This document shows positions 48,720 through 61,989 of a stretch of DNA of 64,000 nt, piece by piece (positions within the stretch are counted from its first letter, which is position 1; the number at the start of each line of letters is the position of its first letter). The notes under the pieces are model-generated. The model worked only from the letters and a program-made list of their open reading frames with translations, had not been told where the DNA came from and searched no databases. The position numbers and the translations under genes are program-made. This DNA is from Fistularia commersonii (lineage: Eukaryota > Chordata > Actinopteri > Syngnathiformes > Fistulariidae). The stretch is from positions 7,309,501-7,373,500 of the forward strand of contig JBBMNZ010000018.1 of the NCBI GenBank assembly GCA_037954325.1, written 5' to 3'.

Positions 48720-51700
48720 AACTAATGGGTGGTGCCCTGCCCGCCCATCCCTTCGACTTAAACTACAGGTTCGAATAATCGGCTAACAGACGGTGCGACC
48801 TCCTTTTTGCACCGTAGAAATTAACAATGAAAAGAGGATTTCCAAATGGAATTACGACAGAGTAAACATTATTTGTTTATGTGGAAAAAAAAACTCTAAA
48901 AGGTTATTCCGTCATGTGTGTGTGTGTGGGGGGGGGGGTGACATTAAATATAATAAGCTTGCAGACGAGGTTGAAGTTGACAAACGAGCATCTCGCGCTG
49001 CGAGATTTCTGAATTCTGAGCGATGGAATTGGTCAATTGATCGTCGTTGAGCTTGTGGCCTACTATTGTTCATGAATATATGATCTTTATAAAAAAGTTC
49101 ATATCTTAAATAACCGTTTAAAATAACGATTACTCAATGAATAACGATGGAAATCAACTCAACTCAATTTGACCTTGACTTTATTCTACAGATAAGTAAC
49201 AGCTACATGCTGTATTATATCCTAGATTTTTTTTTTCTATAAGTAACAAGCCCCAGTTTAAGAACCATATAGGCCCACACCCTTTCCATTTAGATGTGGC
49301 TCTATATCCATTCTTTAGAATTATTCAAGTGTTTTGAAAACTGCATTAACAACTTGGTAAGTCTTTGTTTTATTTTTGCAAAGAATTTGGTCAATTTACT
49401 ACACCATTTATTACACCTATTTGACTGCAATTGTTTTCCACCCTATATCATTACTTCAGTGTGAAGATGAGGTTGCAAACTCCTTTTGAATAGGATCTCC
49501 CCATGATTAAATGTATTTGTTTAATTAAATTCTAGATATTACTATTTTTAATATTAATATTATTATTATCATTAGATATATAAAATATGTCGACATGAAA
49601 AGAAACACTTTGACATAGATTCAGAATGAAAATACACTGTTACGTTTATCAATAATAGCTTTTGAAAATGTGCATATAACTAATAATGAAGGGATACCTG
49701 TGAACATTTATACATACACAAGTTTTTAAAAATTTCAAGCAGCGTGAGAACATATCTTATCCTTATTCATACTCAAAAATTCAGTTATTGTGGTACATGT
49801 AATGCGTTTATTTGTTTTATTATTGTTCCAATGTGGAACTGAAGCTATGTTGGCTCCTTCATACAGTAAATAACCGCTGCTGTCTCAAAAGACTGGGAGC
49901 ATTGTTACAACCAGCAAATGAAATATATTTGGATCATGTGAGGAAGTTGATATTTCTGGCTAAAACCACAATTTCAAGAATACTGTGTGTATGTATACAA
50001 AAAATACAAGAAATGAAGAAATGAAATGAAAATACAAGAAATTCTGTCAAACTTGCTACTCTAGATACGTTATTTCTTAGTGTCTGTAGACATTTTTTAT
50101 AGTCAATTTAATAAAAAAAACACATAATATGCTGGCCCTGTCAAGAATGCTGACTCCTTTACTGCATTTGCATTCTTTGAATTTAAATTTGTTTCTCACT
50201 AAGCTATGGTGATGTCGACAGAAGATAAACTAGAGGCAAGATTGTTCTAAGAATATGAAAATAACAAATACCTTGGGAGAAATGCTAATAAAATAATCAA
50301 TGTCAAAATATTCATTTCTCTCAGTGAGATGAAAAAAAGAAAAAGAAAAAAATACAATAAAGATAATGGAAAATGGCTAAATTAGATTTAAAATACTTTT
50401 CACTTTCCTTAATGTAACTCAATATTATTTTCATCACAGGAACAACAGCTTGCAGATTCATATTTTATTGTGCCTCACTGGTTGCATTTGATTACTTCAC
50501 ACAGTTCGGGTGTTGGATTGCAGTAAAATAATTGAATAATCACTTTTCCAGATTTATTCCTCATTTAAATAAGGCATTTAAAAAAATGCATCAGAATTAA
50601 TTGCTATTTACTCAGGTAAGACCAGGGAGAATTTTAACTGAAGAAAAGGATTGTGGACTTTTATATCAGTTCACTGTCATCTGATATTGTTTTATTGTGG
50701 GCTAATTTTGATATTCTGGGAGCTATGAAAACAACTATGTTAAGATTGAGAAAAACAAACACAGCAGCACATAGGTTTTGACCACTTGGAACACTCATTA
50801 CAACATAAAGACCATTTCAAAACATTTATCAACCCTGTCTCAAACCACTATCACATGTCTTAATGACTGTGAGAATAATAACTTTTACCCAATACTTGTT
50901 ATGCAAACATATTTCTACACTTTATAAATTACCTAATGATCCACATTTCAGTAAACTACGTTTCTAATTTCTGAAATAATTAAATCGGAAATTTCATATC
51001 CATCTTCTATTTAACCAAAAAAATCGCAGACGTTAAGCATACCTTATAAAAACATATTAATGAAGAACACTTTATGAATGACCACGTTTGATAGCCAACA
51101 TGTATTAAACACATGTTTAATTGTTAAATTGAATAATCCTTTTCTAATGAAATAAAAATACTACATACAGAAGTTTTGAGGCTTTGATAAAGCTGTTCCT
51201 TAACTGTTGTGTATTTTGGTTTATTTTTTACTTAATTGCCCTTCTAAGCATGACTTTTTCACTTTTCATGTGATATTTTTGATATTTTTTAGTTCATACA
51301 TAAAATTGAGCCAGTTAGAGTGCGAGCGTGTCATGACAGATTCTTTATACTTTACTTCCCTCTAGTGGACTTGTGGCAGCAATAACTTTGAAACACTGCA
51401 ATGCCTCAACACAGACGTAAAACTCAGTCACAGCGTTCCTATCTAGAATGAAAAAGCTGATGAAAATGTTTCCCTGTTGATACTGAACGATATATGCATA
51501 TCCAATATATAATCACAGTTGAAACATAAAACCCATGTGCTTCTGGTTCATCAGCAAGATCTATCTATGTAACGCACTGTACAGGAGATTGTACGATGCA
51601 GCGGATTAATGACCCGGGCTTCCTTGGATTGAAGTAAAGTGCATTTAACAACCTTCTGAGCTCAGTATCCATCACAGAGACAGATAATGATGCGCTCCTA

Positions 51701-52050
51701 AGACCATTTATGAGAGAGGTATTGATGGAATTGTTATTGGCTATGGACATATTTATCTCTGAGTGATATTTGGCACACACACATGCACACACACATACAT
51801 ACGGGCACACAGACACACAGCTTTAAAGTACATCTCATCTTTAACAGTTAAGTGGGATGCTACTCCTGCATGAGGTCTGACAACATGGATGCATGACATG
51901 TAATCAATGACACAGTCAATCAAGTTTAATTATCTCCATTTCCCATAACAGCAAGCCATAGGATCTTTGTCCAGTTCCCGGCTGCTGGTCAATTCAATAA
52001 AAAAAACAGACAAGATAGAAACCAATCAATAACCTAGGATGCTTAATGCA
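48720..52050. other. upstream intergenic DNA: no gene
   Basis: AT-rich sequence without recognisable genes, RNAs or transposons. A run of ten G follows a short GT tract near 48928-48938. A CTCF-core match is at 51358-51368. Short open frames have no support. Confidence 0.5.
51358..51368. promoter_or_regulatory. candidate CTCF core motif
   Basis: CCCTCTAGTGG fits the reverse-complement CTCF core CCMYCTRSTGG exactly. It lies about 5 kb upstream of the mecom start codon. A short motif alone is weak evidence of binding. Confidence 0.3.
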
Positions 52051-52061
52051 GCTGACTGCTT

Positions 52062-52062
<1 letters not shown>

Positions 52063-52140
<78 letters not shown>

Positions 52141-52300
52141 GTCTATCTGTCTATCTGTCTATCTGTCTGTCTGTCTGTCTGTCCGTCTGTCCGTCTGTCC
52201 GTCTGTCCGTCTGTCCGTCTGTCTATCTATAGATATAGATATAGATATAGATATAGATATAGATATAGATATAGATATAGATATAGATATAGATATAGAT
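52063..52300. repeat. compound (CTAT)n-(CTGT/CCGT)n-(ATAGAT)n microsatellite
   Basis: About 20 CTAT units turn into CTGT and CCGTCTGT units, then switch to about 12 ATAGAT hexamers on the same strand. It abuts the left end of the MITE at 52301. It accounts for the Leu-Ser-Ile-Tyr and Tyr-Arg frames here. Confidence 0.96.
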
Positions 52301-52588
52301 CCTGCTCAAAAAATAAAGGGAATACTGAAACAACACAATGTAACTCCAAGTCAATCACACTTCTGTGAAATCAAACTGTCCACTTAGGAAGCAACACTGA
52401 TTAATTTTGACCTTCAATCCAGACTGGAGGTCTGGATTAATAAATTTGATTTCCATTCATAATTTTTGTGTGATTTTGTTGTCAGCACATTAAACTATGT
52501 AAAGAATAAAGTATCTGATAAGAATATTTCATTCACCCAGCTCTAGGATGTGTTATTTTTGTGTTCCCTTCATTTTTTGAGCGGTGTA
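52301..52588 (+). mobile_element. Tc1/mariner-type MITE, internally deleted
   Basis: The left end CCTGCTCAAAAAATAAAGGG and the right end, which read on the minus strand gives TACACCGCTCAAAAAATGAA, are inverted copies. This is the terminal repeat of a widespread fish Tc1/mariner-type family. The adjoining subterminal sequence (CAACACAATGTAACTCCAAG on the left; TGTGATTTTGTTGTCAGCAC on the right) also matches that family as I remember it. The transposase gene is absent, leaving only the two ends. The outer bases of the left end merge into the ATAGAT repeat, so the TA target duplication cannot be read there. Confidence 0.78.
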
Positions 52589-53309
52589 CATGTGCATGCA
52601 CACATACAGTATACAGTATTTTTTTACTCTGCTTTCTATCCAGCTGAAATGGGAACAATTATTTATTAGAGTTCCTCAATTTTACAGTAACTGAAAACAA
52701 TGAAACCCAAATAATTGACATTTTAGACCCAAGGATGCATTTTTGTGGAAAGGGTATTGTACATAACGGGTCTGTGTACCAACCTTTTAACCTACCTTTG
52801 CGATTTATCATTATCATCACTGTCCCACTGCTTATCTGATGCAAAGACACATGTGCTTTAGGCAGAGTGGATCCCAAGGTGCTCCCAGGCCAGACAGGCT
52901 ATATACTCCCTCCAGCATGTGCTGGTTCAGCCACCTGACCTCTTCCCAGTTTGTGGCCAGAACAACTTAAATGGGAGGCATCCATCCTTAACAAATGCGC
53001 AAACAATGTCACCTGCCACCTTTCAACACAGGGGGAATGGTTCTATCCAAGCCACCCCTGGCTTTCCGTGTTTCCCAATCCTATCTCTAAGGCTGTGCCC
53101 TGCCACCCTGCAAAGGAAAGTCATGAATCAGCCTTGAATTATAACGACAGAGAAGTTGGAGAGAATTCAAAATGTCCTTATACAGGGACTCAGGGGCACA
53201 AGAGATTAATGATTTTCAGCTCTATAAAAATACAATTAAAATCAAAGAAAAGTGAAAGAGTAGAGACCACCTTACTAAATTCCCATATCATCTGTCATTC
53301 TGTCAAAGG

Positions 53310-54560
53310 GTCTTCTTCGTCTTCTCCTTTCAGCTTTTTCTTCAGGGGTCACCACAGCGAATCAACCTTCTCCATCTAACTCTATTCTCTGTATCCTCTC
53401 ACACCAACTACCTTCATATCCTCTCTCACTATGTCCATAAATCTTCTCCTTGGTCTTCCTCGAGACCCTCTGCCTGGCAGCTCCAGTTCCAGCATCTGTC
53501 TACCAATATATTCACTATCCCTCCTCAGTACATGACCGAACCATCTCAGTCTGGCTTCTTTTTCTCTGTATATACTCCTGCACTTCCTCATTCCACCACC
53601 AAGTCTCCTTGTCTACTTTCCCTCCAGATGATAGACAATGTATTCTCCTACCTGTCTCCCGGATAACATTAGCTGTAGTTGTCTCATCATCTGGAAGCTC
53701 TCCCTGACCACCAAGACCCTCTCTCAACTCCTCCCTGCAAACCATACAGCACTCCTCCTTTTTCAGCTTCCACTACTTTGTCCTCTTCTCTGCCTTTGTC
53801 CTTTTGATCTTCCTTGTCATGAGAGTGATCCCACAAACCACCATCCTATGCTATCTGGCTATGCTCTCACCTACAACTACTTTGCAGTCACTGATCACTT
53901 TCAGGTTACCTCGTCTATACAAGACGTAGTCTAACTGGGTGCTCGTACCGCTGTGTCTTCTGGAAAAAAGTGTCCACAATAGCCATTTTCAAAGTCTGCA
54001 AAGTCTACCACCATCTGTGCCTGTGTGTTCCTATCCTGTATACCAAATCTGCCCATCACTTCTTCATTTCCTCTATTGCCTGCACCAACATGCCCATTGA
54101 ACCATTGCATCAATTCTCACTCTCATCTCTGGAGATTTTGTGCTCATTCCAGAACTTCTCCTTCTCCTTGAACTCACGTCCCACCTGTGGGGCATAGCCA
54201 CTAACAACATTGAGCATCACACCTTCAAGTTCCAGTTTCAGACTCATAAGTCTATCTGACATTCTTTTCATCTCCAGAACATTCCTAGCAAACTCCTCCT
54301 CCAAGATAACTCTACTCCATTTCTCTTCCTGTCGGTACCATGATAGTACAACTTAAAGCCTGCTCCTAAGCTTCTTGCCTTACTACCTTTCCACCTGGTC
54401 TCTTGGGCACACAGTATATCCACCGTCCTTCTTTGCATCATGTCAACCAGCTGTCTACCTGTTCCTGTCATAGTCCTGATATTAAAAGTCCCTACCCTGA
54501 GTCCCAGACTCTTGTCCTTCCTCTTCTCCCTGATTCCGAACACACCTTCCTCCTCTTACA
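53310..54560 (-). pseudogene. RTE-clade LINE, minus strand, internally deleted (RT domain missing)
   Basis: Read on the minus strand, pieces of one RTE pol appear in order. First is an endonuclease start (LRVGTFNIRTMTGTGRQLVD, ILCAQETRWKG, GAGFKLYYHG). Then come RMSDRLMSLKLELEGVMLNV with VSGYAPQVGREF, NGHVGAGNRGNEEVMGRFG, and DDETTTANVIRETG with KETWWWNEEVQ. The C-terminus is RLRWFGHVLRRDSEYIGRQM with a GRPRRRFMD stretch, followed by the family 3'UTR and tail near 53310. Fingers, palm and the FADD catalytic region of the reverse transcriptase are absent, and the frame is broken several times. The endonuclease APE-like motifs are only partly kept. It cannot move by itself. The copy faces the plus-strand copy at 55006 with its 5' end. 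Confidence 0.87.
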
Positions 54561-54878
54561 GAGTAATATAACAAAATATCAATATACTCAGATACAAATG
54601 CCATTTTACTTGGAATGGGACACACTGGTACATTCAAAGAAAATCATTGAAAATAAGTAACTTCTCATTCCTTGTTTAAGCTGATGGGATGTTTTAATGT
54701 GGGAGGGATATTTATATTTGCACAGGAGTAAAATTTGATTCATACATCCACCACAACTTTTCTGCTGAGAGAAAAAATCATCATGCAATGCTTTGTGTTT
54801 TTCAACTGTGATTCACAGACTGTATTACATGTACCTGACAATCTTGAATTTTCAAGGGGGGTAGCCATAATATATTTA

Positions 54879-54965
54879 TTTTATTTTATTTTATTTTATT
54901 TTATTTTATTTTATTTTATTTTATTTTATTTTATTTTATTAACATATATATATATATATATATAT
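54879..54965. repeat. (TTTTA)n pentanucleotide plus (TA)n
   Basis: About 12 ATTTT units, then a short spacer and a TATATA run, between the two head-to-head RTE copies. Confidence 0.95.
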
Positions 54966-55005
54966 TTTATTTATTTTTTTTTTTTTAGACTCAATCAAAC
55001 CTAAA

Positions 55006-57505
55006 TGCTTTCAAGAAATCCAGTCCCAAGCCTGGATAAATGCAGAGGTTTGTGCCGGGAAGGATATCCGGCATAAAACTTACGCCAAAACCCAATATAC
55101 AAATCAAATCCATGACTTTCATCCTGGATCAGTCGAGGCATAGGTTAACAAATACTGCCATTGGTGCTGGTAACCTGCAAGGTAACAGTAGAAATTGGGC
55201 CACTCTGGGTTGTAGAAGGAAAAGAGGATTGCCCGCTCAGAAACCATGAGAGACGAGAAAAGGAAGGAGTATGGGACTGAGAGTAGGGACTTTGACTATT
55301 GGGACGATGGCAGGAAAAGCTAGAGAGTTGGTTGACATGATGCAGAGAAGGAAGGTGGATTTACTTTACTGTTTTACTGTTTGTCTAGGAGACCAGGTGG
55401 AAAAATAGGCTTGAAGGGCTGGAAGCTTAGGGGCAGGTGTTAAGTTATATGAGCATTATATTGACAGGAAGAGAAATGGAGTAGGGGTTATCTTGAACAA
55501 GGAGTGTGTTAGCAGTGTTCTAGAGGTGCAAAGAGCATCAGATAGACTGCTGAGTCTGAAGCTGGAAAATAAAAATGTGATGTTAAATGGTGTAAGTGGC
55601 TCTGCCCAATAGCTGGGATGTGAGTAATAGGAGAAGGAAAAATTCTGGAGACGGTTTGACTGAGTGACGCAGGATATCCCCAGAGATGGTAATTGGTGCA
55701 GATTTCAATGGACATGTTAGTGCAGGCAAAAGAAGTGATGAAGAAGTGACAGGACAGGTTTGGCCTCCAGGATAGGAACACAGAGACAGATGGTGGTAGA
55801 AAATGCAAAAAAAGGATGGAAATGGCTGTGAATACTTTGGTCCAGAAAAGACAGGAACATAGTGTAACTGAAACGAGCAGAAGTAGGCATGCAGATAGAC
55901 TACATGTTGTACAGATGTTGGAATCTGAAGGAGATCAGTGACTGAAAAGTAGTGGTTGATGGGAGCGTAGCCAGCTTCCAGATTACTGGACAGCTACAGC
56001 TAACGTGACCAGATAGACAGGTAGGAGTACTTGGTGTCTTATCTGGAAGGAAAGTAGATAAGGAGACTTTGTGGTGGAATGCGGAAGTACAGGAGTATAT
56101 ACAGAGAAAGAGGTTAGCAAGGAAGAAGGGGGACACCGAGGGGACTGAAAAGGGCTGACATGAGTACATGAAGATGCAGGGCAAGATGAAGGTATAGATG
56201 TGCAAAGGCCAAAGACAGGGTGTATGACTTGTATACTGAGTCGGAAAGTAAGGAGGGAGAGAGAGACATACAGGTTAGTAAAACAGAGAGATAGAAATGG
56301 AAACGATGTGCTGCAGATTTGGGTGATTAAGTAGAGAGAGGAAAATGTATTGACAGATATCAGATGAGTAAAGGGAAGATGGAAAGAGTACTTTGAAGAG
56401 TTGATCAATGAGGAAAATTAAAACAAGCTAAGGTTATGGGAAAGAGCAGTGAAAACTAGACTGAGCTGAGAAGTCAGCAGTTGTGATCAACAGTATGGTT
56501 TCATGCGGAGAAAGAGTACTGCGGATGCAGTATTTGCTTTAAGAATGCTGACAGAGGAGGAGAGAGAAGGTTAGAGGGAGCTGACCTTTGCACCTTTGTA
56601 GATCTCAAAAAAGCATATGGCAGAGTACCGAGAGAGGAAATATGGTACTGTATGAGGAAGTCTCGAGAGATAGAGAAATGCGTTTGACTGCTGCAGGACA
56701 TGTATGCAAGCTGTGAGACGGTGGTGAGGCATGCTGTAGGTGTGACAGAGAAGTGGTGGCTCAGGGTGGAGGTGGGACTACATTAGAGATCACCTCTGAG
56801 CCCCTTCTTGTTTGCACTCGTTGACAGGCTAACAGAGGAGGTTAGACAGGACCAGAGACTATGATCTTTGCAGATGGCATTGTCATCTGTAGTGCAAGCA
56901 GGGAGTTGGTAGAGGAAAATCTTGAGAGGTGGGTGTATGGTCTTGAAAGGATAGGAATGAAAGTTATTCACAGCAAGATTGAATATATGTGTGTCCATGA
57001 GAGGAACACAATATGCACTGTGAGGGTACAGGGTCTTGAGATACAGATGATTGAGTATTGTAAGTACTTGGGATCAACAGTCCAGAGAGTGTGGAAAAGA
57101 GGTGAAGACACAGGTTCGAGCAGGTTGGAATGGGTGGAGGAAAGTGTGAGGGGTACTGTGTGATGAAAAAGCATCACCCAAAATGAAAGGTGAGACCAGC
57201 GATGTTGTTTGGTTTATAAACAGCAGCATTGGAGAAAAGACAGGAAGCAGAGCTGGAGCTAGAGGAGATGAAGATGTTGAGGTTCTTTATCTGAGTGAAA
57301 AGGAAGGATAGAATTAGGAATAAGTCCAAAAGAGGGACAGTACATGTAAGATGTTTTGGAGATAGGATCAAAGAATCCAGACATAGATGATTTGATCATT
57401 ACAGAATATCCTCAAATACAGATGAGGGTTAATGACTTTATCGGTAAAAGGATGCTAAGGTTAGAACTGCCACGGAGGAGGCCAAACCCTGATGGGAAAG
57501 GAAGC
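55006..57505 (+). pseudogene. RTE-clade LINE, plus strand, near full length but heavily decayed
   Basis: It begins with the family's 5'UTR (GCAGAGGTTTGTGCCGGGAA, ATCCGGCATAAAACTTACGC, GGATCAGTCGAGGCATAGGT). Broken pol segments then occur in the right order: the endonuclease region (about 55255-55850), the TANVTR and middle region with VVECGS-EVY (about 55980-56110), the reverse transcriptase with QQYGFM-RKSTADAVFAL-ML (about 56490), PRE-YGTV--S, then MIFADGIVICSASRELVEEN, LERW-YGLERIGMKV and YCKYLGSTVQ (about 56860-57090), and last a trace of the WFGHV-RR/GKRMLRLELPRRR C-terminus (about 57350-57480). There are many stop codons and indels, and the catalytic FADD is FADG. The family 3' tail is missing. 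It is an old inactive copy. Confidence 0.85.
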
Positions 57506-60500
57506 CCTGACTTCTGCTCAAAAAGGAATATTAAAGATTTTTGGATTAGAGCTTTCTGAGAACAAGTAACAAATTCTACACTTGTAACTGGACCGTATGA
57601 TAGACTAATCAAATCTATACTTTTCTTTAGAAAAATGTATTTAATAAAATAATTTCAGAGATCATCCAATTAAAAGAAATCAATTTACATTATACTGAGA
57701 AAACTAGACATGGATGTCTCTTTGATTGAATGGTAATTTGCTGAACAATATATGAGTTGTTGGGAAATCTCCAGTGTACCCACTATGTTTCATCTTTGCT
57801 TTTTCAAATTGAACCTGACTGGCTCTTCTGTTTGGACCCAAAAACTAAATCAGAACCATAAGGCACATTGGCTCTTGTAACTTAATGCTGCTATTGTCTT
57901 AAGTTACTTTACTGATTAGGGATAATTAGGTATAATATTCTAGATTAAACTCAGATGACATCGATGAACGGAACCATTAAAGTAAGAATTTAATAGCATT
58001 GTTTAGGTTTTTTACAGGAAGACAAAATATTAATAATTCTTAATGAGTCTGTAATTCTTAATTTGCAATTATTGTGGCATTGAATTCTTTTTATGTTCAG
58101 ATATTTTGTTTTCTTTACACTAAGTACTTCATCATGCTTACCTGTGGTTTCCTCATGTATGGACTTCATATGACCTCTAGTGGTAGTTAGCGCAAACTAC
58201 AGTGTTATGACAAAAAAGTTACTGCGCAGCAGATTGGCAACAAAAGGTGAAAAATGTCATTAAACTGAGTTCATTTGTTTGCAGCCAGTATTTCTATCAA
58301 TGTTTATTAGCCAGGTAGTTAGAATCCTACATGTAACCACAAGAGTTTCTTCAGAGGGCTACTGGTGGGGCATTTGGGCAAAATTAAGATTTAGTATTTA
58401 ATTGTAATATATATAGTCACATGCACTGTCTAAATTGCTGTCAATGCAACACATTTAAAGTAGTTAGTATTATACTTTAAAATATACTTGATGATGTCTT
58501 GAAAAATTAAAGCCATTTTTAAGTATGCCTTTAAATTAACGTTAAAGTTCATAAAAAATAAAAATAAAAAAAATAAAAGAAAATGCTTGTTTTTGCAGTT
58601 ATAATGTTGTTCTTGAATATATAATCCCAAATATAATACAATTATGCATATTATTATTATTGGCAAGAAGACTGCACGGTAAGAAGATTCCTGATTTTGA
58701 TTCCGACTTTGGTCCAAAACACGTGCAGTATATGTAGATTCTAAAATTAAATGAGTCAGTATATGGTTCTATGTTTCTATATGTAGTCCTGTGACTGGCG
58801 ACCAGTTCAAAGCTGAACAAAACTTCTTGCCCTTATAGCGGAAACCCCCTGGACATAAACCATAACGTAAAAGTCCCGTAGGGTGAGAGGTACTACCTCT
58901 AGTGTCAGCTACAATTTGAGTTTTAAGTTCATGATAATTCGTATGGTATGAAGTCTTTGCAAACTTTGCAGAGGGCACAGTGATTTAGGCTGTATTTTAT
59001 TTTGTTCATAATTGTTAAGAGTATATTTCAAAAGACAATGTATGATTTAATTCTAAATCAATATTTGGGGGTTGATAAAAGAACATTCTTTTTAACAGAT
59101 AAAGACACAGTGAGACACAACAGTAGTCTGCAATTAGAATCAACATTTTATTTTCAGTATGTCATTTTTGAACAAGTCAAACATTGGAGGTGCATAGTCA
59201 TGAGGGGAACATGAGCATCAGGGTTGCAAACACAGACAAACAGCTGAACATTCAGGAGAGTTGATGTACAACCTTTGAGTGGCAGATGTGAACATTGGAG
59301 CAGCAAGCAATAATTTTTTTGCAAGATTTTGACATGTAAATTAGTATTAAATATGAAAATTGTGGCAGAGTCAGTTGCCTTGGAAAGTTTACCATAGAAA
59401 TGCTTTATCAGTCTAAAATAATCCTTTATTTGATCTGAAACGAGACCATTGCCCTTGAACTTTGTTTGTCATTCCCTCAGATTAGGATTGATTTCTGCTG
59501 ACAAGATCATCAAAAGACCAAAACTGAGATCTTTATATTTGAGTGGAATGTGGTCAGCAGAGAACAGATGTCAGGCTTGGCAGTGTGGCCAATACTTTAG
59601 TAATACTCAACAATATCATACATAATTTAGTACTGGCATGCTATCGTTACAAATAAAATTGCAATACATGTATAGATCTGGTATGATATGTTTATAGTTT
59701 TCAGTGTAGGCTGCTGAATTTGTGTCATTATGGTGTAACAGCAGACGTGAGACTCCTGGATTGGCAGTATGAGTTTCAGCTGCACTGGCAGTTTGAGCAG
59801 TTACTAACTATAAGGAATCATTGTGGCAAATCAAGGCTTCTTATCTTGGTGACGGATTTTCCTGATCACTAACACTATCAACTATTCACTGCTCCCTGTA
59901 GTCCTTATTTGAGAAACGGTGGACAAAAAGACTTTATGTTCTTTACACACTGGTTTATGTGTTTCCTAATGGATGTAGTGTATTTGTACACCATATGTAT
60001 AATCCCAGAACAGATGAATACAAAATACTCATTGGTTTCAGTGTTACCTGTTTTCATTATGTTTACACTTTTTGTCTTAGACAAAATGAATAAAGTCGAA
60101 GTCATGTTGCTTCATCTGCTTTCAATCAAAATTTCTTTAGGCTTTCATTACTAAATGGCAGTCATACAAATTTGCTGTACTGTGTTGTACCTTGAGGGCA
60201 GAAAATAGCTCAAAATGTATTGATTGAAAATATGAAACCAATGAATAAAATAGTGAATGGTTTCAGTGGTTCCATAATTCAAATGTGTTTTTTGGATATA
60301 AAATACAGAGGCTGTTTGTTCACATCTAGAGCAGAATTTACAGTTATAGTTTAAAGTTTTTGATGAAAGCAGATTGAAGGATATAATTAAAACAAACAAA
60401 AATGAATAACAGTGATACTGATGAACACACAATGTGACTGTGGCTGTAATTAACAAGGAATATGAATCTCTTTCCCTACCTGGATTCACACAATCAGGTA

Positions 60501-61950
60501 ATTCTTTGGACAAATATGACTTAAGCAAGTACACGCAAGAAAAGGCTCAATCCACAATATTGCTCCTCTCTGTTGAAAACTTTGAATGTGTGACCCCTCT
60601 TTTGCAGAGGGCCTCATCACATCAAGTATTTGTGTTTTTAACCTTGCATCAACTCAATCAATTTCGCATCACAACAAAGGCAACATAACATTTCTAATAC
60701 TGTGCAAAAATATTATGACAACGCTATTAGATGTCAGTGTTACACTATAAACACCCAAAGTAATACATAAAAAAAAAATTAGTCCTCAGTTGTATAAGTG
60801 TTATCAATCTTGACCCCATTTACTCCAAGCAAAATTTTAATCTCAAAGTGAGGAATGGATAAACTCATAATTGGTTATTTCATTATTGGTTATTTCATTA
60901 TAATTCCAGATCTCTACCAAACTGTATATTCAGTGAAGTTATACTGGATTCTATGTTAATAACTTCATTAGATGTCTCATCACTAGTTATTACAATTCCC
61001 AGTGCTGCATTAGAATTTTACTGAAGTAGAAGTACTTTGTCCACTGATAATAATGTTGTAATAATATATGTGACAAGAAAAACAGTGAATGAAAGGAATA
61101 CAAAAACTAATGTGGCTTAACTTAAGGATTAGAATTGGTAAATAATTTATATTCAGTAATTCAATAGTTCTTTGTCAGGGTTTATCTATGTTGGTTAAAT
61201 CATAAAGCTTGTCTATATTCCTAAGTAAGTTATTTGCGTTAATTCTCATTCTATACTAAACATGACTTCAAATTATCATCATTGGTCAACACTAATATTT
61301 TTCTCCAAAGAAATCCTGGGTGAAAAATATGAGATATCAAAGTTGGATGTAGCTTGGACGTAATGCTCTTTGAAATGTCTTTCATCATTTTTTTTTTTTT
61401 TCTAGTAACCATGTGCCAAGTGCAAATGGAGTTTATAGATTAATCCAATTTATATAAATCTGTCCAATGTACATTTATGAACCTAATTCATTAGTCCAAA
61501 TGACATATAGTAACACACTGCATATGCATATAATAATGTAATGAACAGTGCCTGGGATAGACGATCGAGATCCTATCCGAACACGACTATAAAGTGACTA
61601 TTATTATTATTGCATAATTGGATGTCTGTCTTATTGCTTCCATTGAACGCAAAAGGAAATGCACTCTATTACAAGTGAAAAGAAGGCTGTCACAAGTGGG
61701 GTTTTTGCAAATACAAATTAATTGCTTTTGGAAAATGACAACATGGTACATGATTCATAGTGATTATTAACAAAATCCATATTATGTGATGCTTCCGACA
61801 TGTATTCAGTTCAAACTAATTACAAATGTGAAATTTTCAAATGTTATACAAAAGTTGTGCAGCCACCCAGATCAGTGGTAAAGTGCTGAATTGATTTAAA
61901 TGCAAGGCTAGTGCTATGCAAGTGGCTCATAGTCTGTGATCAGAAGTACA
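57506..61950. other. far upstream intergenic DNA: no gene
   Basis: AT-rich sequence with short chance frames (up to 127 codons on the minus strand at 60151-60534). I recognise no family. A 15-bp tandem duplication of ATTGGTTATTTCATT occurs near 60869-60898. Confidence 0.5.
58173..58183. promoter_or_regulatory. candidate CTCF core motif, one mismatch
   Basis: ACCTCTAGTGG differs from CCMYCTRSTGG only at the first base. It has the same orientation as the match at 51358-51368. Confidence 0.2.
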
Positions 61951-61989
61951 GGCTTGTGTTTGTGTTCAGCGCTTAGATGTCATTATTAT

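Noticed and set aside
61861..61960. tRNA-like AGATCAGTGGTAAAGTGCTG (A-box-like)
   Set aside because: No B-box and no cloverleaf. Not a tRNA or a clear SINE.
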